39,288 nucleotides of DNA from a virus. Position numbers and translations under genes: made by a program. The DNA is taken from the IMG/VR virus record IMGVR_UViG_3300025154_000230, positions 1 through 39,288 of that record; one strand, written 5' to 3'. Below, piece by piece: positions 32,662 through 38,658 of the stretch (the first letter of the stretch is position 1; each line of letters opens with the position of its first letter). Below the pieces are notes generated by a model, which did no database searches, was not told the DNA's origin, and was given only the letters and a program-made list of their open reading frames with translations.

Positions 32662-32820
32662 ATGATAGGATTTGCAATATTTTTAACTCTGATTTTCGCA
32701 ATAATCGGCGGTATACTCTGGTTGTACTTCATCTTGGATTTCTTGAAATTCCTTAAAATATTGATTGTTTTTATTTTTTTCTTAATGGCAAATTGGCATA
32801 TTCTAAATGATAAACTATGA
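32662..32820 (+). CDS. 52-residue membrane protein
   Basis: Two overlapping hydrophobic stretches (FAIFLTLIFAIIGGILWLYFIL and LKILIVFIFFLM). The stop TGA overlaps the next gene's ATG at 32817 (ATGA). No Shine-Dalgarno of note. A small holin-like or accessory protein is possible. Confidence 0.5.
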   Translation: MIGFAIFLTLIFAIIGGILWLYFILDFLKFLKILIVFIFFLMANWHILNDKL

Positions 32821-33140
32821 ATTTTCATAAATATAATGTCAGTCCGAAAGCCCAACGCACCTGCGATGGCATAGTTTTTGATTCTAAAAAAGAAATGGCC
32901 TATTACCAAGAACTGAAACTGCGTAAAGTTGCCAAAGATATAAAGGGATTTGAAATGCAAGTCCCTTTTGTTTTTACTTTAAACGGAAAGAAAATGTTTA
33001 AATACATAGCGGATTTTATCATTTATTATAAGGACGGAAATACGGAAGTGGTGGATGTCAAGGGATTTTTAACTTCTATCTATCGTTTAAAAAAAAGAAT
33101 AATAGAAGAAGAATTTAAAATCAAAATCAATGAGATTTAA
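32817..33140 (+). CDS. DUF1064-type PD-(D/E)XK nuclease
   Basis: 107 residues matching the DUF1064 layout (PF06356 type), small phage proteins thought to be nucleases, possibly Holliday-junction resolving. Likely active-site residues: Glu26 in FDSKKE, Asp66 in IADF, and Asp80 with Lys82 in VVDVKG. These match the E..D..DxK pattern. The N-terminal HKYNVSPKAQRTCDGIVFDSK is typical. Coupled to the preceding membrane gene by ATGA overlap. It may trim branched DNA during replication or packaging, which fits a genome lacking its own polymerase. Confidence 0.78.
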   Translation: MNFHKYNVSPKAQRTCDGIVFDSKKEMAYYQELKLRKVAKDIKGFEMQVPFVFTLNGKKMFKYIADFIIYYKDGNTEVVDVKGFLTSIYRLKKRIIEEEFKIKINEI

Positions 33141-33199
33141 AGGACATCAGATGAAAAAATTTACTGTTCTTTAAAACAATCAACCACAAGGAGGTGCTT

Positions 33200-33349
33200 A
33201 TGCTTAATCTGTTATTCTGTACGAAGTGCAATGTTTTGAGGCAACATTTGTTTAATGGCTCGCAAGAAATTTGCGGAGTTTGTCTACTCGCCTATGTCCA
33301 TTCGGACGAGGAAATTCGGCAAGAGTTAGAGAGGAGGGGCTATGAATAA
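33200..33349 (+). CDS. Small zinc-ribbon protein
   Basis: 49 residues from ATG 33200 behind a strong Shine-Dalgarno AAGGAGG (33188-33194). Two cysteine pairs: FCTKC (7-10) and ICGVC (near 30-33) form a four-Cys zinc site. Its stop overlaps the next gene's start region (ATGAATAA). Function unknown; such small ribbons are plausible host-transcription or nucleic-acid modulators. Confidence 0.65.
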   Translation: MLNLLFCTKCNVLRQHLFNGSQEICGVCLLAYVHSDEEIRQELERRGYE

Positions 33350-33623
33350 GTCATTCATTGAACACAAAGACGATATAAGTTTAGAAGAAGTCAATCAAAT
33401 GCTGGAAGACTTGGACGCTCTGCTTTACGAAGTGGAAAGATTTAATGAAATGCTGGCCGAGAAGATTATCAATCGCCACCCCATTTTCTGCTCGTTTATC
33501 CGAGCTTTGCTCATTTCAAATTGCCACGCCACAAAAGCGACCATTCAAATCCGGCATATCTTGGAAAAAACGCTGGACAGTTATTTGGAAAAAAGCAATG
33601 ATAATTCATCGGCTCATAGCTGA
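33342..33623 (+). CDS. Small helical protein of unknown function
   Basis: 93 residues, acidic N-terminal half (LEEVNQMLEDLDALLYEVERF) and a more basic C-terminal half with IIHHP/INRHPIFCSF and two His/Cys sites. Helix-rich throughout. Strong Shine-Dalgarno AGAGGAGGGG directly before ATG 33342. Overlaps the preceding stop by eight bases, in a different frame. It is followed by the operator/promoter at 33621. Confidence 0.6.
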   Translation: MNKSFIEHKDDISLEEVNQMLEDLDALLYEVERFNEMLAEKIINRHPIFCSFIRALLISNCHATKATIQIRHILEKTLDSYLEKSNDNSSAHS

Positions 33624-33658
33624 AAGGGTATTGACACCCTTTCAATATATGATATAAT
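33621..33658 (+). promoter_or_regulatory. Promoter with inverted repeat across the -35 box
   Basis: TGAAAGGGT (33621-33629) and ACCCTTTCA (33636-33644) are a perfect 9-bp inverted repeat around TTGACA (33631-33636). The -10 TATAAT is at 33653-33658, 16-base spacer. This could be an operator for repression, or an attenuator of the preceding gene. Confidence 0.75.
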
Positions 33659-33739
33659 AAGTGATTGAATTTTGTATGAAGCAGAATTTTAAAAAAAACT
33701 GCATTCATCTGCGACTGCAAATTGAAAGGAGGAATCGAA

Positions 33740-33928
33740 ATGGAAGAAAAGCAAATCATAAAGCATATCCGGTGCAAAGGGTGTAGCCGTTCCAGACGGC
33801 ACGGACTATGGGTATTCATATCCGAATACCAAATGAATTTGATGAGGCGATATTATAGCGTTGAGTATATTGATATTCTTTGCGATAATTGCAAAAATGA
33901 CATTCTTAATGGTGTTCCGATTAAATAA
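33740..33928 (+). CDS. Small zinc-ribbon protein
   Basis: 62 residues from ATG 33740 with Shine-Dalgarno AAAGGAGG (33726-33733). Two CxxC pairs: RCKGC (12-15) and LCDNC (near 48-51) form a zinc site with a basic loop between them (SRSRRHG). It is the only gene between the 33621 promoter and the terminator at 33946, so it is probably expressed alone and tightly regulated. Confidence 0.65.
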   Translation: MEEKQIIKHIRCKGCSRSRRHGLWVFISEYQMNLMRRYYSVEYIDILCDNCKNDILNGVPIK

Positions 33929-34110
33929 ACGCCTCCTACAATCAAAAAGCCCGCCGGTATGACGGGCTTTATTTTGCGTTTTTTTTTCGTATGCCAATCA
34001 TCGCAAAAACTGCACCCTCGTCCATCGTTAATGTGATAACCCAAAAAATGACATTCGCATTTGCAGTATCTCAACCATTTCAGAAATTTAAGCCAAAGGT
34101 TTTTAATCAT
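33853..34110 (-). CDS. Cys-rich small protein, C-terminus uncertain
   Basis: From ATG 34110 the frame starts MIKNLWLKFLKWLRYCKCECHFLG and has CSFC later, so a four-to-five Cys zinc-type core (CKCEC..H..CSFC). The frame then runs through the terminator stem at 33946-33970 and into the opposite gene, which is suspicious. A nine-A run (minus strand, opposite nine Ts at 33979-33987) lies just before; with one A fewer, the frame would stop right after it, ending in about 48 residues. The true end may therefore be about 33972. Confidence 0.4.
   Translation of the reverse strand: MIKNLWLKFLKWLRYCKCECHFLGYHINDGRGCSFCDDWHTKKKRKIKPVIPAGFLIVGGVYLIGTPLRMSFLQLSQRISIYSTL
33946..33976. terminator. Bidirectional terminator between convergent units
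   Basis: AAAGCCCG (33946-33953) pairs with CGGGCTTT (33963-33970), nine-base loop, T-run on the plus strand and A/T-rich on both sides. It separates the plus-strand small genes from the minus-strand operon. Confidence 0.8.
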
Positions 34111-34159
34111 ATAAATTGTTTTAAATTTTCTAAGAATATGCTCTTTATTATAACTGCTT

Positions 34160-34321
34160 TTATTTATTTTTTTTAAATAGGAGTTTTTTGGCGATGTCTT
34201 TTTCAAAAGAAGTGAAAGCCAAATCCAGTTGATTCTCAAAAACACTTTCATCAATATTACCATCGTGGTCTATGCCATATTGAAGCGAAGTTATCAACTC
34301 TTTTATTATTTCTTCTTTCAT
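34160..34321 (-). CDS. Small acidic helical protein
   Basis: 53 residues, MKEEIIKELITSLQYGIDHDGNIDES.., with an EF-hand-like DHDGNIDES stretch (residues 18-26) that resembles a calcium loop but is too isolated to be sure. The C-terminus is basic (KKLLFKKNK). It lies five bases downstream of the M23 gene's stop and overlaps no other supported gene. Function unknown. Confidence 0.55.
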   Translation of the reverse strand: MKEEIIKELITSLQYGIDHDGNIDESVFENQLDLAFTSFEKDIAKKLLFKKNK

Positions 34322-34326
34322 AATTT

Positions 34327-34911
34327 TTAAAAATTATCTCCTGATGGAATTTTATTATATTCCGCTTCGGAAATACTAATAATATCGTCTTTGAGTAATC
34401 CTCTATCTATCGCTGTAATTGCCGCAAATCCGGCCCGCGCCACGGTAATTATCCGCCTTTTGCCATTAAGAACAAAAGCATATTCGCCGGTCTTTTGATT
34501 TCTTATTATTTTATTTTCATAATTACTCATAGATAATATTTCTTTAATTATAATTTCAGGGTTAAGACGGACTCCTTCGCTATTGATTATTTGCAAATGA
34601 ATATGCGGGCCGGAAGTGATTGAGCCGGTATTACCCGATGTGGCGATAAATTGACCTTTTATTATTTTATCGCCAATAGCTAATCCAATTGCATACTCGC
34701 TTAAATGCGCAAACTGCCAGCTTCTGCCTTGCTCGTCTGTAATATGAAGCCATTTACCTCCCTCATTGCCAGTATAAATATTTCTCACAATTCCTTTAAT
34801 CGGCGAAATAATATCTTCGTAATCCGCCTGATAATCCACCGCACCTCCCAATCCCGCGGCGATATGCGCTTTGAATCCCCTGATGAGTTTTCTGTTTTCA
34901 ATCGTAAACAT
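34327..34911 (-). CDS. M23-family peptidoglycan endopeptidase (endolysin)
   Basis: 194 residues. The LytM/M23 zinc and catalytic residues are in place: His16, Asp26 in GGAVDY, His69 in FAHLSE, and His103/His105 in SGPHIHLQI. The domain spans about 10-130 and cleaves peptide cross-bridges in peptidoglycan. A C-terminal domain of about 60 residues (EYAFVLNGKRRIITVARAGF) might bind the wall. No signal peptide, so a holin would be required. It lies in the minus-strand operon about 1 kb from the RlpA-like gene and four bases upstream of a small acidic gene. Confidence 0.82.
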   Translation of the reverse strand: MFTIENRKLIRGFKAHIAAGLGGAVDYQADYEDIISPIKGIVRNIYTGNEGGKWLHITDEQGRSWQFAHLSEYAIGLAIGDKIIKGQFIATSGNTGSITSGPHIHLQIINSEGVRLNPEIIIKEILSMSNYENKIIRNQKTGEYAFVLNGKRRIITVARAGFAAITAIDRGLLKDDIISISEAEYNKIPSGDNF

Positions 34912-34916
34912 AATAA

Positions 34917-35069
34917 CTAATCTAATTTACTGATAATTTCTTCGGTATCTTTTTTATTTAACGCTTGTTTTAAATCTATCAAATCATCAGCCGTGCGAAT
35001 AAAAGCCGTGATGTATTCCAATAAACTCTTAAGCGTATCCGCTTGTTTTTCAGTTAATTCAATGGTCAT
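34917..35069 (-). CDS. 50-residue helical protein
   Basis: MTIELTEKQADTLKSLLEYITAFIRTADDLID.., an amphipathic helical protein, possibly a dimeric coiled coil or regulator. Starts at ATG 35069, overlapping the end of the preceding 26-residue gene by 11 bases. Precedes the M23 gene. Function unknown. Confidence 0.55.
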   Translation of the reverse strand: MTIELTEKQADTLKSLLEYITAFIRTADDLIDLKQALNKKDTEEIISKLD

Positions 35070-35139
35070 ATTTTATAGTTATAAATCTGCAAATAAAAAT
35101 TATTATCGTTCCAACTAATACTGATATAAAAATAGTCAT
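35059..35139 (-). CDS. 26-residue membrane peptide
   Basis: MTIFISVLVGTIIIFICRFITIKYDH: one hydrophobic helix with a positive end. Its ATG overlaps the stop of the upstream gene (ATGA), and an AGAGGAAAAG sequence lies just before. Very short; position supports it only moderately. Might be a tiny holin helper. Confidence 0.4.
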   Translation of the reverse strand: MTIFISVLVGTIIIFICRFITIKYDH

Positions 35140-35402
35140 AACTTTTCCTCTCCATACTTTCTTTCTTCATTTTCTATCTTCTCGTGCTGGCACCCCCAGC
35201 ATAAAACCCGCTCCACATTATACTCAACATAAGATAAATTCGGTTCTGTGACCCAACCGAAGCAACCTATACAACCACCTCCGCATACATTGAATAAACT
35301 GGCTAAAAGAATCGGCTTCACATCTCTCATTTTTTGCGGATTATCCGAATCTTCTTCAATCTTTTTTTTAGCCTCTAAATTTTTTTGAATTTGTTCATTC
35401 AT
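35136..35402 (-). CDS. Cys-rich small protein (iron-sulphur or zinc)
   Basis: 88 residues. Cysteines lie in VCGGGCIGCFGW (about 39-50) and LCWGC (near 67-71), giving five Cys in two clusters and a likely zinc or Fe-S site. Charged ends on both sides. The start overlaps the upstream gene's stop (ATGA at 35399-35402). Function unknown. Confidence 0.55.
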   Translation of the reverse strand: MNEQIQKNLEAKKKIEEDSDNPQKMRDVKPILLASLFNVCGGGCIGCFGWVTEPNLSYVEYNVERVLCWGCQHEKIENEERKYGEEKL

Positions 35403-35758
35403 AATTTAAAAATATCTTTTAATGATTTCATTCCGTCCTCTCTGTTACTTTTTCTTTGATTGGTATATCGCATTTCTTCTATGGCATATTCAATTCTTTT
35501 CCAAAAAGACTTGCCATCGCCCCATTTTTTTCTTTCTCCGGCAATCGGGATTGCTCTAATTATCTCCTCTTTCTGGAATCCTTTGGTTAATAATTCTTTG
35601 AGCCTCCTGCGAAATATTAACCACTGTTTGGAAGTCACCTTGTCTGTCGACCAATGAAACCGGGTAATCATTGACTTCAAAATTTCCGTGTAAATTGTTT
35701 GGGGGAATTTCATCAGAAATAATTCCAGCTGATAATCTCCAAGATATTTCTTCATCAT
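35399..35758 (-). CDS. Helical DNA-binding-like protein, start uncertain
   Basis: Up to 119 residues from ATG 35758; other ATGs at 35713 and 35671 are possible. The C-terminal two-thirds (TSKQWLIFRRRLKELLTKGFQKEEIIRAIPIA..WGDGKSFWKRIEYAIEEMRYTNQRKSN) has basic helices reminiscent of replication initiation/winged-helix helper proteins, but no named motif is certain. It overlaps the gene upstream by 116-203 bases depending on start. The stop overlaps the next gene (ATGA). Confidence 0.5.
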   Translation of the reverse strand: MMKKYLGDYQLELFLMKFPQTIYTEILKSMITRFHWSTDKVTSKQWLIFRRRLKELLTKGFQKEEIIRAIPIAGERKKWGDGKSFWKRIEYAIEEMRYTNQRKSNREDGMKSLKDIFKL

Positions 35759-35957
35759 TATGCTCGTCAAGTATTATTTCGTTACCATTATTACCTCTAA
35801 CGCGTATTATGTCTTGTGCATTTCTTCTTAAAGTATCTACGCCCCTCCTAATATCATCTGATGTTAAAATATCATCTGGTTTTCTTATTTTAACTTCTCT
35901 TATATCATTTTTTTTCTTTTCTTCATTATAAAATTCTTCAATTATTTCCAGCTCCAT
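35556..35957 (-). CDS. Charged protein of unknown function
   Basis: 133 residues from ATG 35957 (MELEIIEEFYNEEKK). Acidic-basic mixed with RKPDDILTSDDIRRGVDTLRRNAQDIIRVRGNNG in the middle. It overlaps the RlpA-like gene's end by 20 bases and the next gene by more than 100 bases. The overlap with the downstream frame is unusual for this compact operon, and one of the two may be spurious. Confidence 0.45.
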   Translation of the reverse strand: MELEIIEEFYNEEKKKNDIREVKIRKPDDILTSDDIRRGVDTLRRNAQDIIRVRGNNGNEIILDEHNDEEISWRLSAGIISDEIPPNNLHGNFEVNDYPVSLVDRQGDFQTVVNISQEAQRIINQRIPERGDN

Positions 35958-36402
35958 ATGATTCCACTTTAACTTCAATAATTCCAGTCTTTAAATCGCT
36001 GATTGCGACATATGCGGAGCTACTCAAATCAACAATTCTGTCCGGATGGATTCTTTTATCCGGCCCGAAGTCCGTAATTTTACAAATGACTGACCGGCCA
36101 TTGGCCAAATTAACAACTTTTAAATAAGTATAACGAGGCCAATCTCTGGCGGCGCAAACTAAATGCCCTTTGGAACTCCACCCATTCTTTAAAGTATAAT
36201 CATACCAAGAGGCTATACCAGTAACGCTTGGTGGAGCCGACAATTCGTCAAAGACTACATCTGGAAGCGGTAGCTTCCTTACACTCATCTCAATAACGGA
36301 ATCGCCAGCCCCGACATTTTTTGGAAGAAAATATATAATAATCTTTCCGATTAAAATGCCAATCAATAGAGCGATAGCGCATCTTATCAGCATTTTTTTC
36401 AT
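35938..36402 (-). CDS. RlpA-like double-psi beta-barrel protein
   Basis: 154 residues. An N-terminal membrane/signal-anchor helix (about 5-26) is followed by a linker and a DPBB domain (about 59-147): GIASWYD (62-68), CAARDWPRYTYLKVVNLANGR, then TDFGP (110-114) with the aspartate proposed as catalytic in RlpA lytic transglycosylases, and DRIVDLS (121-127). This enzyme would act outside the cytoplasmic membrane on peptidoglycan glycan strands, complementing the M23 peptidase. It might help lysis or local wall opening. Not a full RlpA: the SPOR domain is missing. Confidence 0.75.
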   Translation of the reverse strand: MKKMLIRCAIALLIGILIGKIIIYFLPKNVGAGDSVIEMSVRKLPLPDVVFDELSAPPSVTGIASWYDYTLKNGWSSKGHLVCAARDWPRYTYLKVVNLANGRSVICKITDFGPDKRIHPDRIVDLSSSAYVAISDLKTGIIEVKVESYGAGNN

Positions 36403-36405
36403 ATA

Positions 36406-36612
36406 TTACTCAACAATTTCTTTAACCTTTACCTTGGGCAATAAAAGAATCTTAGGAATAATCCCCTCGCTTGAAGTCATAATAACCGCTCTGACTTCTA
36501 CGCCCAGTTCTTCCATTGCAGCTTGAACCTTAGGCTGGGTTTCCTCGCGCCATTTTTCGTATTCCTTATTATCTTTATTGCTGATGTTTTTAAACATTTC
36601 AAGTACTCCCAT
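36406..36612 (-). CDS. Small helix-rich protein of unknown function
   Basis: 68 residues, MGVLEMFKNISNKDNKEYEKWREETQPKVQAAM.., ending in a short hydrophobic/charged tail (IPKILLLPKVKVKEIVE). Mostly helical with a charged first half. It follows the membrane protein (36615) by two bases and precedes the RlpA-like gene by three. AAAGGA lies upstream of the ATG. Possibly a lysis-linked partner; unrecognised. Confidence 0.55.
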   Translation of the reverse strand: MGVLEMFKNISNKDNKEYEKWREETQPKVQAAMEELGVEVRAVIMTSSEGIIPKILLLPKVKVKEIVE

Positions 36613-36614
36613 AG

Positions 36615-36779
36615 TTAATTTCCTTTAATCAATCTAAGGCCTCCCCATATTCCGAAGAACATAGTGAAAAGACCTATTAAAAATATTACTTCTCCCGATG
36701 TTTCTATACCGGCAAAGCCGAGTAAGAAAGCGATTGATACGGTGGCCAAAAGACCGATTCCTAATGATTTGTTTGTCAT
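36615..36779 (-). CDS. Two-helix membrane protein, holin candidate
   Basis: 54 residues with two hydrophobic segments (LGIGLLATVSIAFLLGFAGI and EVIFLIGLFTMFFGIWGGL) separated by a short ETSGE turn. The C-terminus is basic (RLIKGN). It is upstream of the small helical gene and the RlpA-like gene in the same operon, so a holin that lets the M23 enzyme reach the wall is a sensible guess. Confidence 0.6.
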   Translation of the reverse strand: MTNKSLGIGLLATVSIAFLLGFAGIETSGEVIFLIGLFTMFFGIWGGLRLIKGN

Positions 36780-36813
36780 ATTAAAATGAATAATAAGTTA
36801 ATAATTATTTTTT

Positions 36814-37059
36814 TTAAAACAAGATATTATTTTCTAATATAATTCCTCCATAAATTTTAATCAACTCAAAGTTTCGGCGCGCTGTTTCATAAGCCTGTCC
36901 CTCTAATGTATCCATAATCGCGCGGTCAACCGCGCCTATCTGCTTATAGTCATCCAACAATTCAATCCATTTCCGCCCATAATCAGCTTCCATAGTGGAC
37001 ATTCTGCTTAAAAAGTCCGCCAATAATTTTAACTGTTCTCCAGTGAATCCGGATTGCAT
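36814..37059 (-). CDS. Helical protein of unknown function
   Basis: 81 residues from ATG 37059 (MQSGFTGEQLKLLADFLSRMSTM..). Entirely helical with alternating charge, no known motif. Upstream TTG in the same frame (37104) is not preferred. Overlaps the preceding zinc-ribbon gene by 31 bases. Confidence 0.5.
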   Translation of the reverse strand: MQSGFTGEQLKLLADFLSRMSTMEADYGRKWIELLDDYKQIGAVDRAIMDTLEGQAYETARRNFELIKIYGGIILENNILF

Positions 37060-37184
37060 ATGACTGTGCCAATTAAATATAATACGCCCTTGCAAAAAGG
37101 GCAACTATCCGCCACTTCTTTGGTGGATTCATCCACATAACAATTCTGTTCGCAAGTTTCGCAACGATAATTTGTGTAATTCAT
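37029..37184 (-). CDS. Small zinc-ribbon protein
   Basis: 51 residues from ATG 37184. Two cysteine pairs: YRCETCEQNC (near 8-15) and SCPFCKG (near 28-32), a rubredoxin-like knuckle. It lies four bases after the ribbon-helix-helix-like gene. Overlaps the next start in another frame. Function unknown. Confidence 0.6.
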   Translation of the reverse strand: MNYTNYRCETCEQNCYVDESTKEVADSCPFCKGVLYLIGTVICNPDSLENS

Positions 37185-37188
37185 AATA

Positions 37189-37509
37189 TTATTTTGATTT
37201 AAGTAATTTTCTAATGTGTTCCCACGGACGAGGCGCGGCCGCCTTTAAAGGGATTTCCTTGACTGTTTCAATGAAACGAGAAGGAGGCAAGGGTGTTTCG
37301 TCATATAGGTCAGGGTGCCGATTAAAGAAGTCCCTAAGCGCTTGCCTCAATATCGTTGAATTTGAGATTTTAGTTTTTATTTTTACCGCCCTTAACAAAT
37401 CCACCAAGTCAACGGAAAGAAAGTAAGAAAGTTTTTGGAGATGTTCTTTAAAACTTCTGTCATACTCGGATATCGGATGGACATAATTTTTTTTAAATTT
37501 CAATGACAC
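37189..37509 (-). CDS. Ribbon-helix-helix-like DNA-binding protein
   Basis: 106 residues. The strand VKIKTKISNSTILRQALRDFFNRHPDLYD (near 42-70) has the beta-helix-helix pattern of Arc/CopG-type regulators, but the N- and C-terminal extensions are longer than usual. Start is GTG at 37509 (no ATG fits), two bases before the SSB stop. It could regulate the early promoters; the GCTAACCTTAGC or TGAAAGGGT palindromes are possible targets, which is inference. Confidence 0.5.
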   Translation of the reverse strand: MSLKFKKNYVHPISEYDRSFKEHLQKLSYFLSVDLVDLLRAVKIKTKISNSTILRQALRDFFNRHPDLYDETPLPPSRFIETVKEIPLKAAAPRPWEHIRKLLKSK

Positions 37510-37511
37510 AC

Positions 37512-38066
37512 TTACAAAGGAATATCATCAATCTCCACTTCATCTTTCTTTCCTTTTAAAGCCGCAATAACTTGAGCCGGAGTTTTAGCTTCGTGGATTC
37601 TTACTTTTTCATTCTCTGTCAACTCAATATTGTTGCGGTCGGCAATCACGCTGTATTCAATATCAGTCGGACGAGTGCCGGTGCGCGTCTTGTTAATGGT
37701 AATATCGTACGGCATAATATCGCCCTCCCAAGCGTATTGCGGATTTTTCTTAAAATCTCTAAGAAAATTAGCAATCGTCCAGCCAAATTGCGCCATCTTT
37801 ACTTGGTCGTCTTTTCTGTCTATTACATTCATTAAGAAACGAACAACCGGTTTCCAAAGTTTATCCGGCGCGCCAATTCCTTTCTGGCATTCCAGACATC
37901 CTTGATTCAAACCTACGCAAATAATCGGCTTGTTGCTTTTCCAATGCTGGGCTAATACTTCCGGCGCGCTGACCACCCGGCATTTATTAGAACCTTCTTC
38001 CATTTGATAGAACTCGCTTTTCCCACCGTATTCTTTGGTGGCTTCGTCAAAATCTTCCCATTTCAT
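37512..38066 (-). CDS. Single-stranded DNA-binding protein
   Basis: 184 residues. The acidic C-terminal tip VEIDDIPL (residues 177-184) is the classical SSB tail that recruits partner proteins, and the body (about 15-150) is beta-rich like the OB-fold phage SSBs, with the Cys pair GCLECQKG (near 56-61) as a possible zinc point. It is the only replication-type protein in the window. Placed in the first half of the minus-strand operon, it would be made early. Homology to T4 gp32 or host SSB cannot be decided. Confidence 0.65.
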   Translation of the reverse strand: MKWEDFDEATKEYGGKSEFYQMEEGSNKCRVVSAPEVLAQHWKSNKPIICVGLNQGCLECQKGIGAPDKLWKPVVRFLMNVIDRKDDQVKMAQFGWTIANFLRDFKKNPQYAWEGDIMPYDITINKTRTGTRPTDIEYSVIADRNNIELTENEKVRIHEAKTPAQVIAALKGKKDEVEIDDIPL

Positions 38067-38087
38067 AATAGATAAATAAATTAGTTT

Positions 38088-38300
38088 TTAATGTTTCCCG
38101 CCTTTTTCCGGATGAGCTTTGTTATGTCCGGCGCGGGTGGTTACTTTAAGATTTCCCGAACTGTTATTTTTTTTATTATGGTCTTTGTGATGAACCACTT
38201 GACCTTTCTTGGCTCCGGCCTTGCGCCGGTAATAATCAGGCGATGTGCCGCCTTTCCAACGACCGTTGTCGCTGGCCATCCTTTGTTTGCTTTTCATCAT
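38088..38300 (-). CDS. Small HNH endonuclease
   Basis: 70 residues from ATG 38300 (MMKSKQRM). HNH motif: VVHHKDHNKKNNSSGNLKV, then TTRAGHNKAH, with the H..N..H zinc/metal residues present. The protein cleaves DNA in the manner of phage homing or packaging-associated HNH enzymes. Neighbours are a zinc ribbon upstream and SSB downstream. No intron is apparent, so packaging or homing are alternatives. Confidence 0.7.
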   Translation of the reverse strand: MMKSKQRMASDNGRWKGGTSPDYYRRKAGAKKGQVVHHKDHNKKNNSSGNLKVTTRAGHNKAHPEKGGKH

Positions 38301-38310
38301 ATAATAATAA

Positions 38311-38508
38311 TTAAGTAGTAATTTCCGGCCCATCCGTAGAGGGCTTATGATTTCTTTCTTTGGCCGCATTGGAAACCCCGACCCGTTCCAATGGTCTGTC
38401 CCACCAAGGACTGCGGCATTTGGCGCACTGTCTGATTTCAGTCCGGCGAGGCATCCATTCGTAAGAACATCTTAGACATTTGATTTTTTGTAATTTAATC
38501 TTTATCAT
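38311..38508 (-). CDS. Small zinc-ribbon protein
   Basis: 65 residues: KCLRC (10-13) and QCAKC (28-31) form a zinc ribbon with the SYEWMPRRTEIR loop between them and WWDRP after it. This pattern (CxxC-x-W-x-P-R ..CxxC) is widespread in phage and bacterial small proteins that bind nucleic acid. It is the first gene of the minus operon, 10 bases from the promoter's -10 at 38518. Confidence 0.7.
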   Translation of the reverse strand: MIKIKLQKIKCLRCSYEWMPRRTEIRQCAKCRSPWWDRPLERVGVSNAAKERNHKPSTDGPEITT

Positions 38509-38517
38509 AATGTAGTC

Positions 38518-38546
38518 ATTATAGCGTATAAAAAATGTTTTGTCAA
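38518..38546 (-). promoter_or_regulatory. Perfect sigma70 promoter of minus-strand operon
   Basis: On the minus strand: -35 TTGACA (38546-38541), 17-base spacer, -10 TATAAT (38523-38518). The first start codon is ten bases on, so the leader is only a few bases long, close to leaderless. Confidence 0.85.
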
Positions 38547-38573
38547 TCCCTCAATCTTAGCGAAAATAATAAG

Positions 38574-38582
38574 TTATCCACA
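38574..38582 (+). promoter_or_regulatory. DnaA box (TTATCCACA)
   Basis: Second perfect DnaA box, 28 bases from the minus-strand -35. With the near-box TTATCCCCA at 38729-38737 and the AT-rich stretch at 38670-38720 it makes a candidate replication origin. Confidence 0.6.
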
Positions 38583-38615
38583 AAATTTTCCATCCGTAAT
38601 AAGCTCTGCGACTCC

Positions 38616-38658
38616 TTCGGGGGTTCTTTTGCATAGTTTCGGGGGACACTTGCATAGT
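38616..38658. repeat. Two tandem 21-22 bp repeats
   Basis: TTCGGGGG, four variable bases, then (T)TTGCATAGT, twice in a row (38616-38637 and 38638-38658). Possible iterons or regulator sites next to the DnaA boxes. Confidence 0.75.

Noticed and set aside
32577-32960. 127-residue minus-strand frame
   Set aside because: Opposite the small membrane protein and the DUF1064-type nuclease, whose plus-strand frames have motifs and coupled starts.
34111-34263. N-terminal extension of the minus-strand Cys-rich frame up to 34263
   Set aside because: Overlaps in another frame the 53-codon gene 34160-34321, which follows the M23 gene directly; start at 34110 is preferred.
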